Position numbers and translations under genes: made by a program
Origin: Punctularia strigosozonata HHB-11173 SS5
Lineage: Eukaryota > Basidiomycota > Agaricomycetes > Corticiales > Punctulariaceae
NCBI RefSeq assembly: GCF_000264995.1
Contig: NW_006767433.1
Coordinates: 2,557,074 to 2,621,073, forward strand
Length of the DNA: 64,000 nt
Reading direction: 5' to 3'
The notes under the pieces: model-generated
The model's database searches: none
The model's input: only the letters and a program-made list of their open reading frames with translations
What the model was told of the DNA's origin: nothing
Shown: in pieces, positions 21,895 through 32,031 of the stretch
Layout of the letters: every line of letters begins with the position of its first letter
How positions within the stretch are numbered: the first letter of the stretch is position 1

Positions 21895-22101
21895 AATATC
21901 CTTCGCGGACAGGGATGTCTTCCGACTCTTCGGGGTCAAAAGCGTGTTGAACACGTGATGGACTCATCATGTTTTGGTATCCACGAGCTACTATGCATTA
22001 CTGATGTATTCATCGTCCGTGTTGTTATGCTATGTTACACGTAGCAGGAGGAGATTATGCGGATCTTAGCATATGAAAAGAGGGTAGGCGGTCCGAAAAG
22101 C

Positions 22102-23612
22102 TCAGAGTATAGTCCATGCGCTGAAGAGCATCCCTCCCAAAATCGTGAAAGCGGACAAACCACCTAGCTTCCACGGTATTGTCGAAGTTGGGACGCCACC
22201 GCTACTGCTACTGCCGGATGAAGACGTCGATGAGGTCTGCGACTTGGGCGTTGCGATGGGAGTTGACGGCTCGTATGTTACGCCGTTTGCTGTAGCAGCC
22301 ACCTGGAAGACAGATCCGCCGCCGTACTCGTAGAACTGGAATATGTTGAGCACTGAGCAACGAGCGACCGAATAGTGTGGGCTCACATCAACCAGCATGA
22401 AGTTGGGATACCTGCCGTTCGTGGCTACGCAAGTATCCAATGCCTGTTCTCCTAGAGAACCCGTGCCAGAAACACCATTGGTAGTATTCGCGTTGTCAAC
22501 GTCAGGAGCCGGGCTACCAAGGACCTCCTTATCGAGGAAGTGGTTGATGAGGTACATCTCGGTGGAAGTGTCTCCTGAGGAGCGGTTGACGTTGCAATCA
22601 AAGGTCGTGTCGGTAACATCGAAAGCGGTTTCCCATATGTTTGTGAACTCTGTTGATCACGATCAGCACTGGGACTGGCGCCGCAGAGTGTGTTTTACCA
22701 TCAATCAAGTAGGTCACGCTGTTGAAGTCCGCGCCATGGTCCAGAAACGTGACTAGGCGTGTTCCGGAATCAATCATGTTACCGAGTGTCGGCCAGTCAC
22801 TTGCTGCGATGGCTGAGGAAGACGGGGAGTATGAGATGTTGGACAGCCCCGCAGCCTCAAAGACGGCAGCGAAGTCAGATGGGGAGAAACCATCCGAGTT
22901 TACGATGAGTAGCGACACCACTATGCTGAGTTAGGCGACGGTGACTCTCCTGGCATTGCATATGCACTTGCCATCGTTTGTGTTTGTGTCCATCCACGTT
23001 TTTACTGTCAAAACAGTATGAGTTAAATGTTCGGATGGTGCATACCATATCCACCTTTTCCAAGGTAGTCTTGCAGGGTGCCCCCATTGTAAAGCAGCTG
23101 TACGCGGCATCAGGAAGAGTCCGCGAATAACAAGGTAACTTGGCTATTTACACAACTTGTATGGCACAGTTGTATGATGCCACTGTCGTTGTGAGCTTGC
23201 ATTTGGAGCATACGGATGCCATCGTCAAGTTGCTGGGTAACTTTTGGGAGAGTCAATCGAGTAGCATTGGGCACAAAGCAGCTTCACCGACCATCATAGT
23301 CCTGGTTGACGGCAACTATATTACCGAGTAAGGGCAGCGTCCTGGCCGGATTACACGGACTCACGGTTGTTTGTGCCTACGGCGTAAGAATCATGGGCGC
23401 CAACGAATGTGACGTTTCCGAAGCTACGATCACATAGCTAGCCATTTTTGCGCATTAGAGCACGGCTTGCTGGCGGATAAGTGGTCTATCACCTCGGAGT
23501 GGCCATTACACGTGCTCGCGCGTTGGACGATGGAGACAGCGTGCGCAAGGGATGGCCCGAAAGCAAGCGAAGAAAGAGCGACCTGCGCGAGAATACTGAG
23601 GGCCGAATGCAT
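22102..23612 (-). CDS. Secreted, GPI-anchored PLC-like phosphodiesterase
   Basis: About six exons. The first (from 23612) encodes a signal peptide (LSILAQVALSSLAFGPSLAHA) and, after an intron, joins to LCDRSFGNVTFVGAHDSYAVG. The motif VGAHDS is the first catalytic-site block of the PLC-like TIM-barrel family. Later segments: LLIVNSDGFSPSDFAAVFEA, GTRLVTFLDHGADFNSVTYL, MYLINHFLDKEV and PNFMLVDFYEYGGGSVFQVA. The C-terminus is Ser-rich followed by a hydrophobic tail (LGGLSAFTILGGMLFSAWTI), typical of a GPI signal. The related mushroom proteins sit in the cell wall or plasma membrane; the substrate is not known. It may act on a phosphoinositide or glycosylphosphate lipid. Exon borders are approximate except the start and stop. 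Confidence 0.85.
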
Positions 23613-23884
23613 GTTGGCTCAATGCTGCAGAGCGCGAAATAGGAATTGCGTCGTGAGCTTGGCTGAACGGTGTTGGAGTAAGAAAGAGGACAAGCCGATG
23701 GGCGCCCTTCAACCCGTGTAGATGGAGAAGAGACAAAGCTGTGTCTGCCGGGGCGCAGCGGATGATCGGCCGCCCTGGCGTTTGTGCCCCTGTTCTATTG
23801 TCGACCACGGCTGCTGTTGCGGTCCGCGTTTGCTCTGGGCGACGTGTCGTCCTTTGCCGATACTACATAGAGACCTAGTGCATC

Positions 23885-24594
23885 ATGGCCGTGGTCGCAG
23901 CTAGCGCCTCGTCAAGACCCCCTGCTCCCTCGAGGAAACCGCGCTGGCTAGCCTTCCTGGATCGGGTTAGCATTCTCGCACACGCTTCCGCTTGCCGTTG
24001 CGCTCAATACTTTGGAAGACCAATGTGACGGTCACTAGTATCACAGCTTGCTTCCTTCTGTACTCTCGTTCAGCTGGCATCGCGTATTTTTGTATTGGTG
24101 CTGTCGCATGCTCTCTCTCTGTAAAGGTGGTCAAGAAAGCTCTCAGGCAGCCTCGACCGATGGGCGCGACTCACAAAATATCTTATGGGTACGTGGCGAG
24201 CTCACGAGTTGGATGGAATACTCACCCTAATGAGTAGGATGCCATCAACACATTCGGCCACAATATCCTATTATGCAACATTCATCCTTCTCGCTTGTGC
24301 TCATTCAGCGATCCATCCGACTCTTCCAGCGCACCCTCTTACCCGGATCATACCACCCTTGATTGTACTCCCGTGGGCATTGGCCATCGCAGCTTCTCGG
24401 GTATGGCTTGGTCATCATACCGGGGCGCAGGTTCGTTATCGAGGTCTGCTGATGGCGTTCGACTGATTTTGTCGCAGGTCGGCGTCGGTTGTGCTTACGG
24501 TGTAGCGTGGGCAGCTGCTTGGTATCACTGGTGGACTCACTACGGCATAGAGTACGGCCGCATACTCGAGCAATTTGTGAATTCTCACATTTAG
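23885..24594 (+). CDS. PAP2-type lipid or dolichyl phosphatase
   Basis: Four exons; exon 1 is 23885-23965, exon 2 starts at 24019, and the stop is at 24592-24594. The three PAP2 motifs are visible: KVVKKALRQPRP (motif 1), MPSTHSA (motif 2, PSxH) and SRVWLGHHTGAQ (motif 3). Four or so hydrophobic segments flank them. The last position of motif 3 is Gln rather than the Asp of classic SRx5Hx3D phosphatases. From memory this substitution is usual in the dolichyl-diphosphatase/LPP-gamma subgroup, so it need not mean loss of activity. The product is about 190 residues, short for the superfamily but normal for this subgroup. It probably dephosphorylates a lipid phosphate in the ER membrane; whether dolichyl-PP or phosphatidate cannot be told. 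Confidence 0.85.
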
Positions 24595-24831
24595 AATGAC
24601 GAACCTACAAGCTATGTAAACACCAACTGTGAGTACGTGAGCGACATAAGTATCTGCAACACGGTGCTGCTGCTATTGGGTCGAATCAATGTACAAAAAT
24701 GATTTGAGAGCTTAATCTGCGGTTCACGCATTGATTGGTGACAATCTCGAATATCGTTCTCGCCCGCGCCCAGTGCACGTCACGGCCCACCACCGTCACT
24801 CGCACCCACGCCTCTGTACTTGCCATATACC

Positions 24832-25861
24832 ATGAATGCACAACAACGCGTGGTGCTCGTCACCGGTTGCTCAGAGGGTGGTATAGGATTCCATTTGTAC
24901 GTACATCAAGGGGTGATTTTTATGCCTGGTCTGAACTTGGCACCTCGTTCCCATATATTGATATTGTATATGCGTTTCAGATGCGAAAAGTTCGCGGATG
25001 CAGGTTGCACAGTCTATGCCACGGCCCGAAAGATGGAGTCGATGGATTCCCTAACCCATCCCAACATTCACAGATGGACGTTGGACGTAACTAGCGACGA
25101 GGATATACAAAAAGTGACACAAACCATCCTTCGAGACGAGGGCCGCATTGATATCTTAGTCAATAATGCGGGATTGCTGGGATCCAGTACGTATCCGTGA
25201 AGTTGTGCCTATAAGGTTTCTGGAAGCATCTTTAGATCCGATTTTGGATGTGAAGCGGGACATGGCCCTGGATATCCTGAACACAAATGTTGTAGCACCT
25301 ATACAGCTTTCCAGAGCTGTTGCATCCTCTATGGCGGCTCGAGGACATGGCCGCATAATCAATATAGGATCCATTTCCGGAATCATGTACGCAACTTGAT
25401 CGTGATAGTCTTCGGTGACGCTGATAGTGAAGCCAACACGCAGTCCAACTCCATGGGAAGGCTTGTATTGTGCATCAAAAGCCGCCCTCAACTCGATCAC
25501 CGAAACGCTCTGGATGGAGTGCCATCCCTTGAACGTCGACGTCATGCTGGTTACACCTGGTGCCGTCAGGTCAAAATTATCCACCAACGCGTCAGGCCGT
25601 TTCGCGCTGGCCTCAGACAGTCTGTACAAACCGTACTTGGACCACATAATCGCTCGGATCAACTACAGCCAAGGAAGGGGGTCTATGCCCACACAGAAAA
25701 TGGCAGAACAAGTGGTAACGGCGGCGTTATCGAAGAAACTACCTCGTTACATCACTATGGGCGGAAATAGTACTATAGTGCATCTCCTGGCATGGTTTCC
25801 CCGTGGACTAGTACTCTGGCTTTTTTGGAAGAAATTTTCCGGTGAATGGAACTGGGCCTAA
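24832..25861 (+). CDS. Short-chain dehydrogenase, AYR1-like
   Basis: Exon 1 (from 24832) gives the nucleotide-binding start VVLVTGCSEGGIGFHL, then CEKFADAGCTVYATARKMES, DVTSDEDI, ILVNNAG, GRIINIGSISG, and the catalytic pair in YCASKAALNS (Tyr-x3-Lys) with Ser in the preceding GSISG strand. A hydrophobic C-terminus (VHLLAWFPRGLVLWLFW) suggests membrane association. The closest well-studied relative is yeast Ayr1, the NADPH-dependent 1-acyl-dihydroxyacetone-phosphate reductase of lipid droplets and ER; substrate assignment is by similarity only. Introns after CAT TT, TCC A and ATC AT restore the frame. The length of about 270 residues is normal for classical SDRs. Confidence 0.88.
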
Positions 25862-25934
25862 GCCCACCGCTTGCTCAATCAGATCATACTACTGACATGT
25901 CCGATGGACCCATGCAAGCGCTGGCTGATAGCGC

Positions 25935-26776
25935 CTAAAGACTCGATTTGATAAATTGTCCGACCGTCCACGTAGAGGCGACAAGAAGGCCTTTGAAGCG
26001 AATTAGTAATCGCCATGTTTCTTTCAGTTTAGTTATTTGCACATACCCAACAGGGAAACCGAGCCCAACGCCGCCAATCCGGAACCGCGCTGGTTATGAC
26101 TTGAGTGAAATGGGATAATTCTTCACCATAATGAATGAATTACCTTGGACGCGTCGCCCTTGGAGTAGTTGATAGTATAGAAAATACGACCGAACACCCA
26201 TGTAGCACAAAGGCCACTGGCGACTTCCGGATATTTGAGACCCGTGATCAAGGTCCTGGCAAGGTTGTACGCCGTTAATTCCCGGTAGCAAACCTTGAAC
26301 GCCAGCTCCTTACATAGTCAAGGCCAGGGGCAACGCCTCAAGAGTATTCTGATGAGCGCCTATTGAGCTGGTTAGCGTACGTGTAGCGCAACAGGGTCGA
26401 TACTGCGTACGCTGTGTGCAATTGAAAACTTGTGCGGCTTTCGAGGCTTGGGCCTTGTTTTATCACACCGTCAATTCCTCAAAAACGTACGGAGAAATTT
26501 GATATGCCTAACTTCAGCCTTCTCCGCATAGACTAGAGGTAATGTGAGGCAAGCTATCGCGGTCAATAGTTGCCAGGAACTCACCTTGAGGATACTGGAT
26601 TCCTGAAGCCTTCCGTGCGCGACCAACACGGAAAGTCTGCCAAACACACAGATATACGGTGGACAGGCCCGCCGCCGCCACGTACGAGAATCTACAGAAT
26701 CCCAGTGGTAAGAATACAGGTCAATCGGCCGATACGAGGACACATACTTCTCCGGAAGAACGATAGCGTTGGACAT
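25935..26776 (-). CDS. Microsomal glutathione S-transferase (MAPEG family)
   Basis: About six small exons joined in frame: MSNAIVLPEKFSYVAAAGLS, VWQTFRVGRARKASGIQYPQ, VYAEKAEV, KAAQVFNCTQRAHQNTLEAL, MTLITGLKYPEVASGLCATW, VFGRIFYTINYSKGDASK, RGSGLAALGSVSLLG and LLVASTWTVGQFIKSSL, with a stop at 25937-25935. Four membrane segments and the block FNCTQRAHQNTLE are typical of MGST3-like proteins in fungi. They conjugate glutathione to, or reduce, lipid hydroperoxides in ER or mitochondrial membranes. The coding sequence is hidden because no exon is longer than about 130 nt. It is divergent from RRB1 with 369 bp between start codons; nothing else was seen in that gap. Confidence 0.88.
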
Positions 26777-27145
26777 GACTGGCGTTACGATGGGGAGGAG
26801 ACGGTATCTGGCCGTGCCTTATATAGTTCCGTGGCAGTCAGGTGGCAACGCGAATTCGGAATTCATTCTAGGCTGGAACATGCAGGAACACAGACACGTC
26901 AACGCGCCGGCAGGACGCGTGTACATTTCAGAACTGTTGGAGCCGGCTGGATGCATAAGCATAATGAATGGCGGTTTGTGAGCAACGCTTAATGAAGCGG
27001 TTCTCTGCACAAGAGCATTTTCATCCGCCCTGGTGGGGGGTATGTGACGTAAAAGGAAATTCCCGACACACCCTCACGTGCCATGCGTCCATTCCATCCG
27101 CGAAATTTCTTGGCTCTGTCTCTATCTCTGCTAATCACAATTATC

Positions 27146-28846
27146 ATGTCAAAACGATCCATAACTGAGGTACAACCTACGTCACACCATGGTCAATCGT
27201 TCCCAAAAGTGTCTGTTGGTGCCGCCAAACGCGAAGATGTTACACTCGAAGAGATGGGCGAATTCGAGGATGCATGGGAAGACGAAGTAGATAGTGAGGA
27301 GGAACTCATCGAAGGGAACAATAATACCAATGATGGTACGTTTACCTTCTGCTGTATGAATCTGAATATTCATGACCTCCTGCTCAGGCATGGATGTTGA
27401 TGAAGTTCTGCCGGCGATCGAGGAGTCGGAAGAACAGCCTGCAGAGCCGGAAGTCTTCATACCTGGATCTCGCGCACTCGAACAAGATGAGGTCCTTGTC
27501 GCAGACGATTCTGTCTATGAAATGCGTCACTCCATGAACGTAAATTGGCCATGTCTTTCCTTTGACGTACTGCGCGATAACTTGGGCGATCAACGGCAAC
27601 AATTTCCCGCAACAATATATCTCGCCACGGGGACGCAAGCGAATATTGCCAGCAACAATGAGCTTCTGATATACAAGATGACTTCACTACACCGAACGCA
27701 GAAAGACGGTGAGCCTGTTTCTGACTGTAGGTGGGCATCACGTTTATCACTGCAGCTGTAGGTGACGATTCTGATGATGATGATGATGATGCGGATGATT
27801 TGGACGAAGATCCGATTCTCGAGTTCCGCTCTGTTCCTCACGTTGGCGGTGTTAATCGGCTGCGAGCTCAGCCTTTACCCCCTTCGCAACCCCTACCTCC
27901 CGTTTCTCGACCGTACTACGCGGCTACATGGGCTGATACCGGCAAAGTTCACGTGTGGGACGTGCGACCGCTCATCGAATCAATGGATGTTCCCGGCTAT
28001 GCTTTCGATAAAGCTCGGACCCACAAACCTGCATTCACCATCAACTCGCATGGAAGCGCCGAGGGCTTCGCGATGGACTGGGCATCGTCCGAGAGCAATC
28101 CTGGTTCGCTACGGTTACTGACTGGTGACGTCCACGCCAAGATATATCTGACAACCGCTGGGCCAAGTGGTTTCAACGCTCTATTGCAACCATTTCTATC
28201 CCATACTTCCAGCATTGAAGACATACAATGGAGCCCAAGCGAGCCAACAGTATTTGCGTCATGTTCCGCCGATCACAGCGTGCAGCTATGGGACGTTCGG
28301 AGCAAAGGTCGCAGAAGTGTAGCTGGAATAGATGAAGCTCATGAGACCGACGTGAATGTCATAAGCTGGAACAAAAACACGAGTTATATGCTCTTGAGTG
28401 GCGGGGACGAAGGCGGAATCAAAGTCTGGGATCTGCGCAACGTGCAAAAAAGAGGGTGAGCGGTATATCCACATACATCACCACGCAAGACGCTCAACAT
28501 ACGCTGCAGGTCATCCACGCCGTCAGCTGCGCCTGTTGCGTCATTCAACTGGCATACCGGCCCAATAACCTCCATCGAGTGGCATCCAACTGAGGACTCG
28601 ATATTTGCGGCTTCGGGCGCGGACGACCAGATTACCCTTTGGGATTTGGCGGTTGAACAGGACGACGAAGAGATGGGAGCAGCGAACCCGTCGTCTGAGA
28701 GTGGTCGCGCGGTGCCTCCTCAGCTCTTGTTCGTGCATCAAGGTCAAAAAGATATCAAAGAAGTGCACTGGCATCCACAGATTCCCGGCGCGGTGATTAG
28801 TACTGCTTTGGATGGATTCAATGTCTTCAAAACAATATCCGTATAA
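27146..28846 (+). CDS. RRB1: Ribosome assembly WD-repeat protein RRB1 (GRWD1)
   Basis: Four or five exons, start 27146, stop 28844-28846. After an acidic head ([20 protein letters not shown]) comes the CAF1C/HAT-binding block [18 protein letters not shown], then six or seven WD blades: [61 protein letters not shown]-like [53 protein letters not shown] and [20 protein letters not shown]. Acidic stretches between blades are typical. Yeast Rrb1 is an essential nucleolar chaperone of ribosomal protein L3. The start codon follows a pyrimidine-rich leader; the ORF upstream of it uses a non-conserved ATG at 27083. Confidence 0.94.
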
Positions 28847-28905
28847 CGTGTCCATGATGTACCCGCCGCATACGCTACGCTTGTCCCCGTTCTCGTGTTT
28901 GCACT

Positions 28906-29752
28906 TCAGTACATACCACCGCTGTTGTTGCCTTTGGGAGAACGAAGCTAAGAACGGGAACATCAGTTGATGACAAGCTCCAGTCTTCGTTGCGCGTACC
29001 TTCGCGATGTTTTTGTGAACGATGTCCGTTAACACGGCATAGATGTTGCGAAGATCGTGCAGGTGTTGGCGCGCGAGATACAGTTGCCTTTCATCCTGCT
29101 CCCTCACAGCACCCTGCCCATGTGGTTACAAGGTGGATGTATGAACATCGGCTGATCACGTACCACGTAGTCCTCGACATTGGGGTACTTGATGCGTTTC
29201 GAGCAGAGCTTGGCTCGATAAACGTGATGCTGACGAGCGAAGTCGCGTAGGTTGTACGCACTCTCCTGGGAGCGGTGTAGTTCGTTCAGAACCTCTGAAA
29301 GTTGTCGTCAATCTTGACTGACAAACACACAAATACGGTACCACTGGCCTTCTTGCACTTGGACGCCGAAATTATCGCCGTCTTCGATTCTGCAGGCCGT
29401 CCATCAACTGACGCAAGAGTAAGAGTGGCGCGTCGCACCTCGGCATATTAAGGTTCACCCATAGTTTGACTCGGTCGCAACAGTCCACAAGTTGTTCGCA
29501 TTCTCTCTTGATGAGATCTTGAACCTTTTCGAGTCGCTTATTGGATAACACTTGCTCCGCATACCGAGCACTGCTAGGATCCGTATTTGCGGGGGTGCCG
29601 TTGCTGGCAGAGATTTTGCGCTTTTTGGTCCCTGGTTCATCAGAGGTGTCCTTGGGTGCGGGTGGAGGGTGAACGGTAACATCTGTGAATTCGTTGACAT
29701 GGGAAATATGAAAGGGCGAGGTGGGTGAAGACGCCGCATCAATCATTTGCTG
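28906..29752 (-). pseudogene. PA28/REG proteasome activator, C-terminal part cut off from its N-terminus
   Basis: Exons 29746-29439 (open up to 29752), 29389-29349, 29294-29164, 29113-29000 and 28947-28906 encode the C-terminal 211 residues of a REG-gamma-like 11S activator: SPFHISHVNEFTDV, KKRKIS, VKLWVNLNMPRIEDGDNFGV, VQEEVLNELHRSQESAYNLR, RIKYPNVEDY, EQDERQLYLARQHLHDLRNI and KNIAK, ending GGMY. The activation loop and C-terminal helices are there. The first helix, needed for the heptamer, is not upstream on this strand. It lies 0.85-1.0 kb to the right on the other strand. One donor (29348-29347) is GC instead of GT (GAAG|GCCAGT), either a GC-AG intron or a decayed site. The remaining frame is open and could still be translated from 29746, but such a protein would lack helix 1. 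Confidence 0.88.
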
Positions 29753-29824
29753 ACGGGGTCTTCTTGTGGCGTGGCTACACTCACGTGACTATTTCTGTGC
29801 TCCGCAAGCCGGCACTGGCTCGGC

Positions 29825-29934
29825 TTGAGCGTGCCCCATTCGGTTACCATAATAACAGGCAATTAGGAGCGGGGTTCGATCCAAGATCCCTGAAATTGGA
29901 GCCCAGACGTGACAACCGCTAGGCTATGGGACAC
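29825..29934 (-). repeat. tRNA-derived SINE-like repeat, copy 1
   Basis: Read on the minus strand, the copy opens with a tRNA-like head. A perfect RNA polymerase III A box, TAGCCTAGCGG, lies at 29926-29916, and a near-perfect B box, GGATCGAACCC, at 29882-29872. The spacing between them is tRNA-like. The head cannot close an acceptor stem, so it is not a working tRNA. It is followed by a short unrelated body and a tail at 29848-29825 that is identical over 24 bp to copy 3 at 32055-32032. That is the classic layout of a SINE. Confidence 0.65.
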
Positions 29935-30357
29935 TGGTTGGGTATCCATCCAGAACATTATCTCCTGTTTGGCATGCGCAAATTCGAGTCCCCACTGCGC
30001 TACTTTTAGAGCTCGCCATGTCCCGAATTGCTTCCACCACCATTCTCTCCACCGATAGGCAGAATCAGGCAGGCTTCAAGTGCTTGGCGCACGTACAAGG
30101 ATCTTGTCCGCTGCATCCAGGACGTGCTAATAAAGAACCTGGAAGAATTTCTGAGAGCTCTGAAGTCCCCGAACAGGCAAACAATGGGAGCAAGCAATGA
30201 GAATGGCAGGAACATGGACAAACCGAGCACGGAGACGGAGACGGGGATGTGAACATAGTCGGGATCTGGACCCGATTGAGACGACAAGGAGTGCTCTGGT
30301 GCACAACTAGGTACACTGAAGTGTATTAGGCGACGGTGAGCTGTGAAGCGTCTCGGA

Positions 30358-30522
30358 GAGCTCCGATCCCATTTTTGCCCCGAAAATCGTCAATTCGGGG
30401 CCATGTCTGATGTCAAATCCCCGAAATTCGGCCTCTTGGGACCTTCACCGGAACCCCGAAAATGGCCGAAATCGCCTCTTTGAGGGATCGGAGCTCTGGT
30501 GGGGTTCGCACCGGTCCTATTA
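30358..30522 (-). repeat. SINE-like repeat, copy 2, with a 13-bp inverted repeat
   Basis: On the minus strand a tRNA 3'-half-like piece (GGTGCGAACCCC, a B-box variant at 30511-30500, followed by ACCAGAGCTCCGATCC) leads into a body with several CCCCGAAA/TTTCGGGG blocks. A stretch at 30485-30518 matches copy 3 (32176-32209) at 31 of 34 positions. GAGCTCCGATCCC at 30358-30370 and its exact reverse complement at 30484-30496 bound the body, so the RNA could fold into a long hairpin. The repeat ends about 75 bp upstream of the PA28 N-terminal start codon. Confidence 0.6.
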
Positions 30523-30594
30523 CGCGTCTGACGCGCCAGAAAGACCGTCGAGGAATTCATCTTCACCGCGGGGCCGCAAGCTCAACTTCCAACC

Positions 30595-30760
30595 ATGACG
30601 GCAAAACTAGACAAGGAATTGAGCTCTAAACTTGAGGTGGAAACTTATCTATACTTATGACCAACTGGATCATGCTAACAAGAATTCGCAGGAGTTCAAC
30701 AAATCAGTTGCCGCCACCGCGGACGAGGTCATCTTCCGCGTATTCCCTTCCAAGGTGCTG
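30595..30760 (+). pseudogene. PA28/REG N-terminal fragment on the opposite strand
   Basis: Exon 1 (30595-30636) reads MTAKLDKELSSKLE. After a 55-nt intron with GT..CAG ends, exon 2 (30692-30760) reads EFNKSVAATADEVIFRVFPS and KVL. This matches helix 1 of PA28/REG proteins, where a Lys/Glu-rich helix is followed by the pattern [FA]-FPxK[IVL]L. After codon 37 the match stops and the frame soon ends. These are the residues missing from the C-terminal part at 28906-29752. Splice sites are intact, so the fragment looks recent rather than decayed. It has its own upstream region in the inverted segment and might still be transcribed. Confidence 0.82.
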
Positions 30761-32031
30761 CCAGTTACTGCGTCAGTTTCCATGTATCTAACGCGTGTTA
30801 TGTAGATTTTGTACGATACATTGACGTTTGCACAGATGCTAAGTCTGACGCCGCCATAGAGAACTAATAGCCCGTTCAGTCTTGTGCATGAAGGCGTAGG
30901 CGTTGCAACCCATGAGCTGATACATCGCACATGCATGTAGAATTGCATTATATGCATAATATCAAGTGGTACAAACATATGATATGCAAGAACTGGGAGT
31001 ACAGAAGCTGTTCCGCGGCTCAAGTTGTATGTTTCCACGGTCGTATGTTTCCAAGGGCAACGGTAACGCCACCGTAGGTCGTTAGGGGTTGAGGTAACAC
31101 CGTAGAGTAGCCTAGTACTATGTACAATATCCCTGAGAGTACGAGAGACGAAACGAGCCCGAGTGTGTGCCAGGAAGACCGTGGGAAATCCAGAGTGACA
31201 GACTATTCGGGATGTCGAGCGAGAGCGGCTGGACGTAGCCCTTAACGAAGGCTTCTAAGAGTGTTCCGGTAGCTTAGTTTTTAAGGGGATAGCGATTTTG
31301 TAGTGCGTAGCAAACACTATGTTGAAAATGACTTGATTTCACTTAGTTGAACTTAAATAGCACACCAATTGCTTGGGGGACGATAAGACATTATTTTGAG
31401 ACCGTCAGGACATATGTTATGGGCTTACAAAGGTATTATATCGTCAGGAGGCCCGTATCTAGGTACACAGACGAGTCACAATAAAACTTCTAGGAGGGAA
31501 GGATAGGAAGAGGAAATTCGTTCTGGAGATAACTAGGGCGCCCAGGGTGGACTCTCGAGCGCTGGAGACTTGAAGAGGAACAGGAAGAACATTAAAAAGT
31601 GTATAGGATGTATAGGATGGTATTACTTAGAGTCGGATAGGAGGTGTCGAGCGAGGACGGGGCGCGGTGATTCCAGAAAGGAAAGATTCCCACACCCAAT
31701 TAGGCAGGTGGCGGGGCTTCGCTCGCGTGGCCGCGTCGGGCGTCGGGCGCGTCAGGAGGCCGAGGGTGCGTCGCTCACGGAGATCTCGAGACTGGATTGC
31801 TCGTGTGCTGTCGTATCTTGTGCAACAATTTGTTACGATCTGTTATCGCCATAACAATACTACCCTACGATATCGAGGGCGCGACACTCACTTCGTGTAA
31901 AGCAGCGGGTGCATATAGTAGTACTATTACTCTGCATCAGCGGGGTTCCAGAGGTCCACCGCAGCTTAGATTGTGCCCACATGGCAGTTGTTGAGCTCCG
32001 CCACCCGGCATCGGGTCCGAACTCCGCGATT
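30761..32031. other. Gene-free, repeat-rich stretch
   Basis: About 1.3 kb without a coding frame I can support. It changes from AT-rich (30761-31640) to strongly GC-rich (31640-31790). It contains a short tandem of GTATAGGAT units at about 31598-31620, a duplicated CCGTAG-containing piece (31065-31110) and two copies of TGTCGAGCGAG (near 31215 and 31645). I see no terminal repeats, protease, reverse transcriptase or transposase, so I do not assign an element family. Part of it must be the old flank of PA28 and the promoter side of TAF1. Confidence 0.4.

Larger units (their letters stand above)
29753..30760. other. 1.0-kb segment that appears inverted, separating the two halves of PA28
   Basis: The left border falls where the minus-strand PA28 frame stops matching its family (just upstream of codons CAG CAA ATG at 29752-29744). 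The right border falls where the plus-strand N-terminal fragment stops (CTG at 30758-30760). Turning this segment around would put the N-terminal exons next to the C-terminal exons, on the same strand and in the right order. The borders are good to about 15 bp, and the break could sit in an intron. A 6-bp inverted match (CTGACG at 29750-29755, CGTCAG at 30770-30775) lies at or near both ends. Inside are two SINE-like repeats and the old PA28 upstream region. Confidence 0.65.

Noticed and set aside
29871-29934. A tRNA gene on the minus strand
   Set aside because: A and B boxes are good, but the acceptor and T stems do not pair, and the same tail occurs at a second site, so it is a tRNA-derived repeat.
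31130-31900. A solo long terminal repeat
   Set aside because: No clear TG..CA ends, no target duplication and no second copy in the window; family cannot be assigned.
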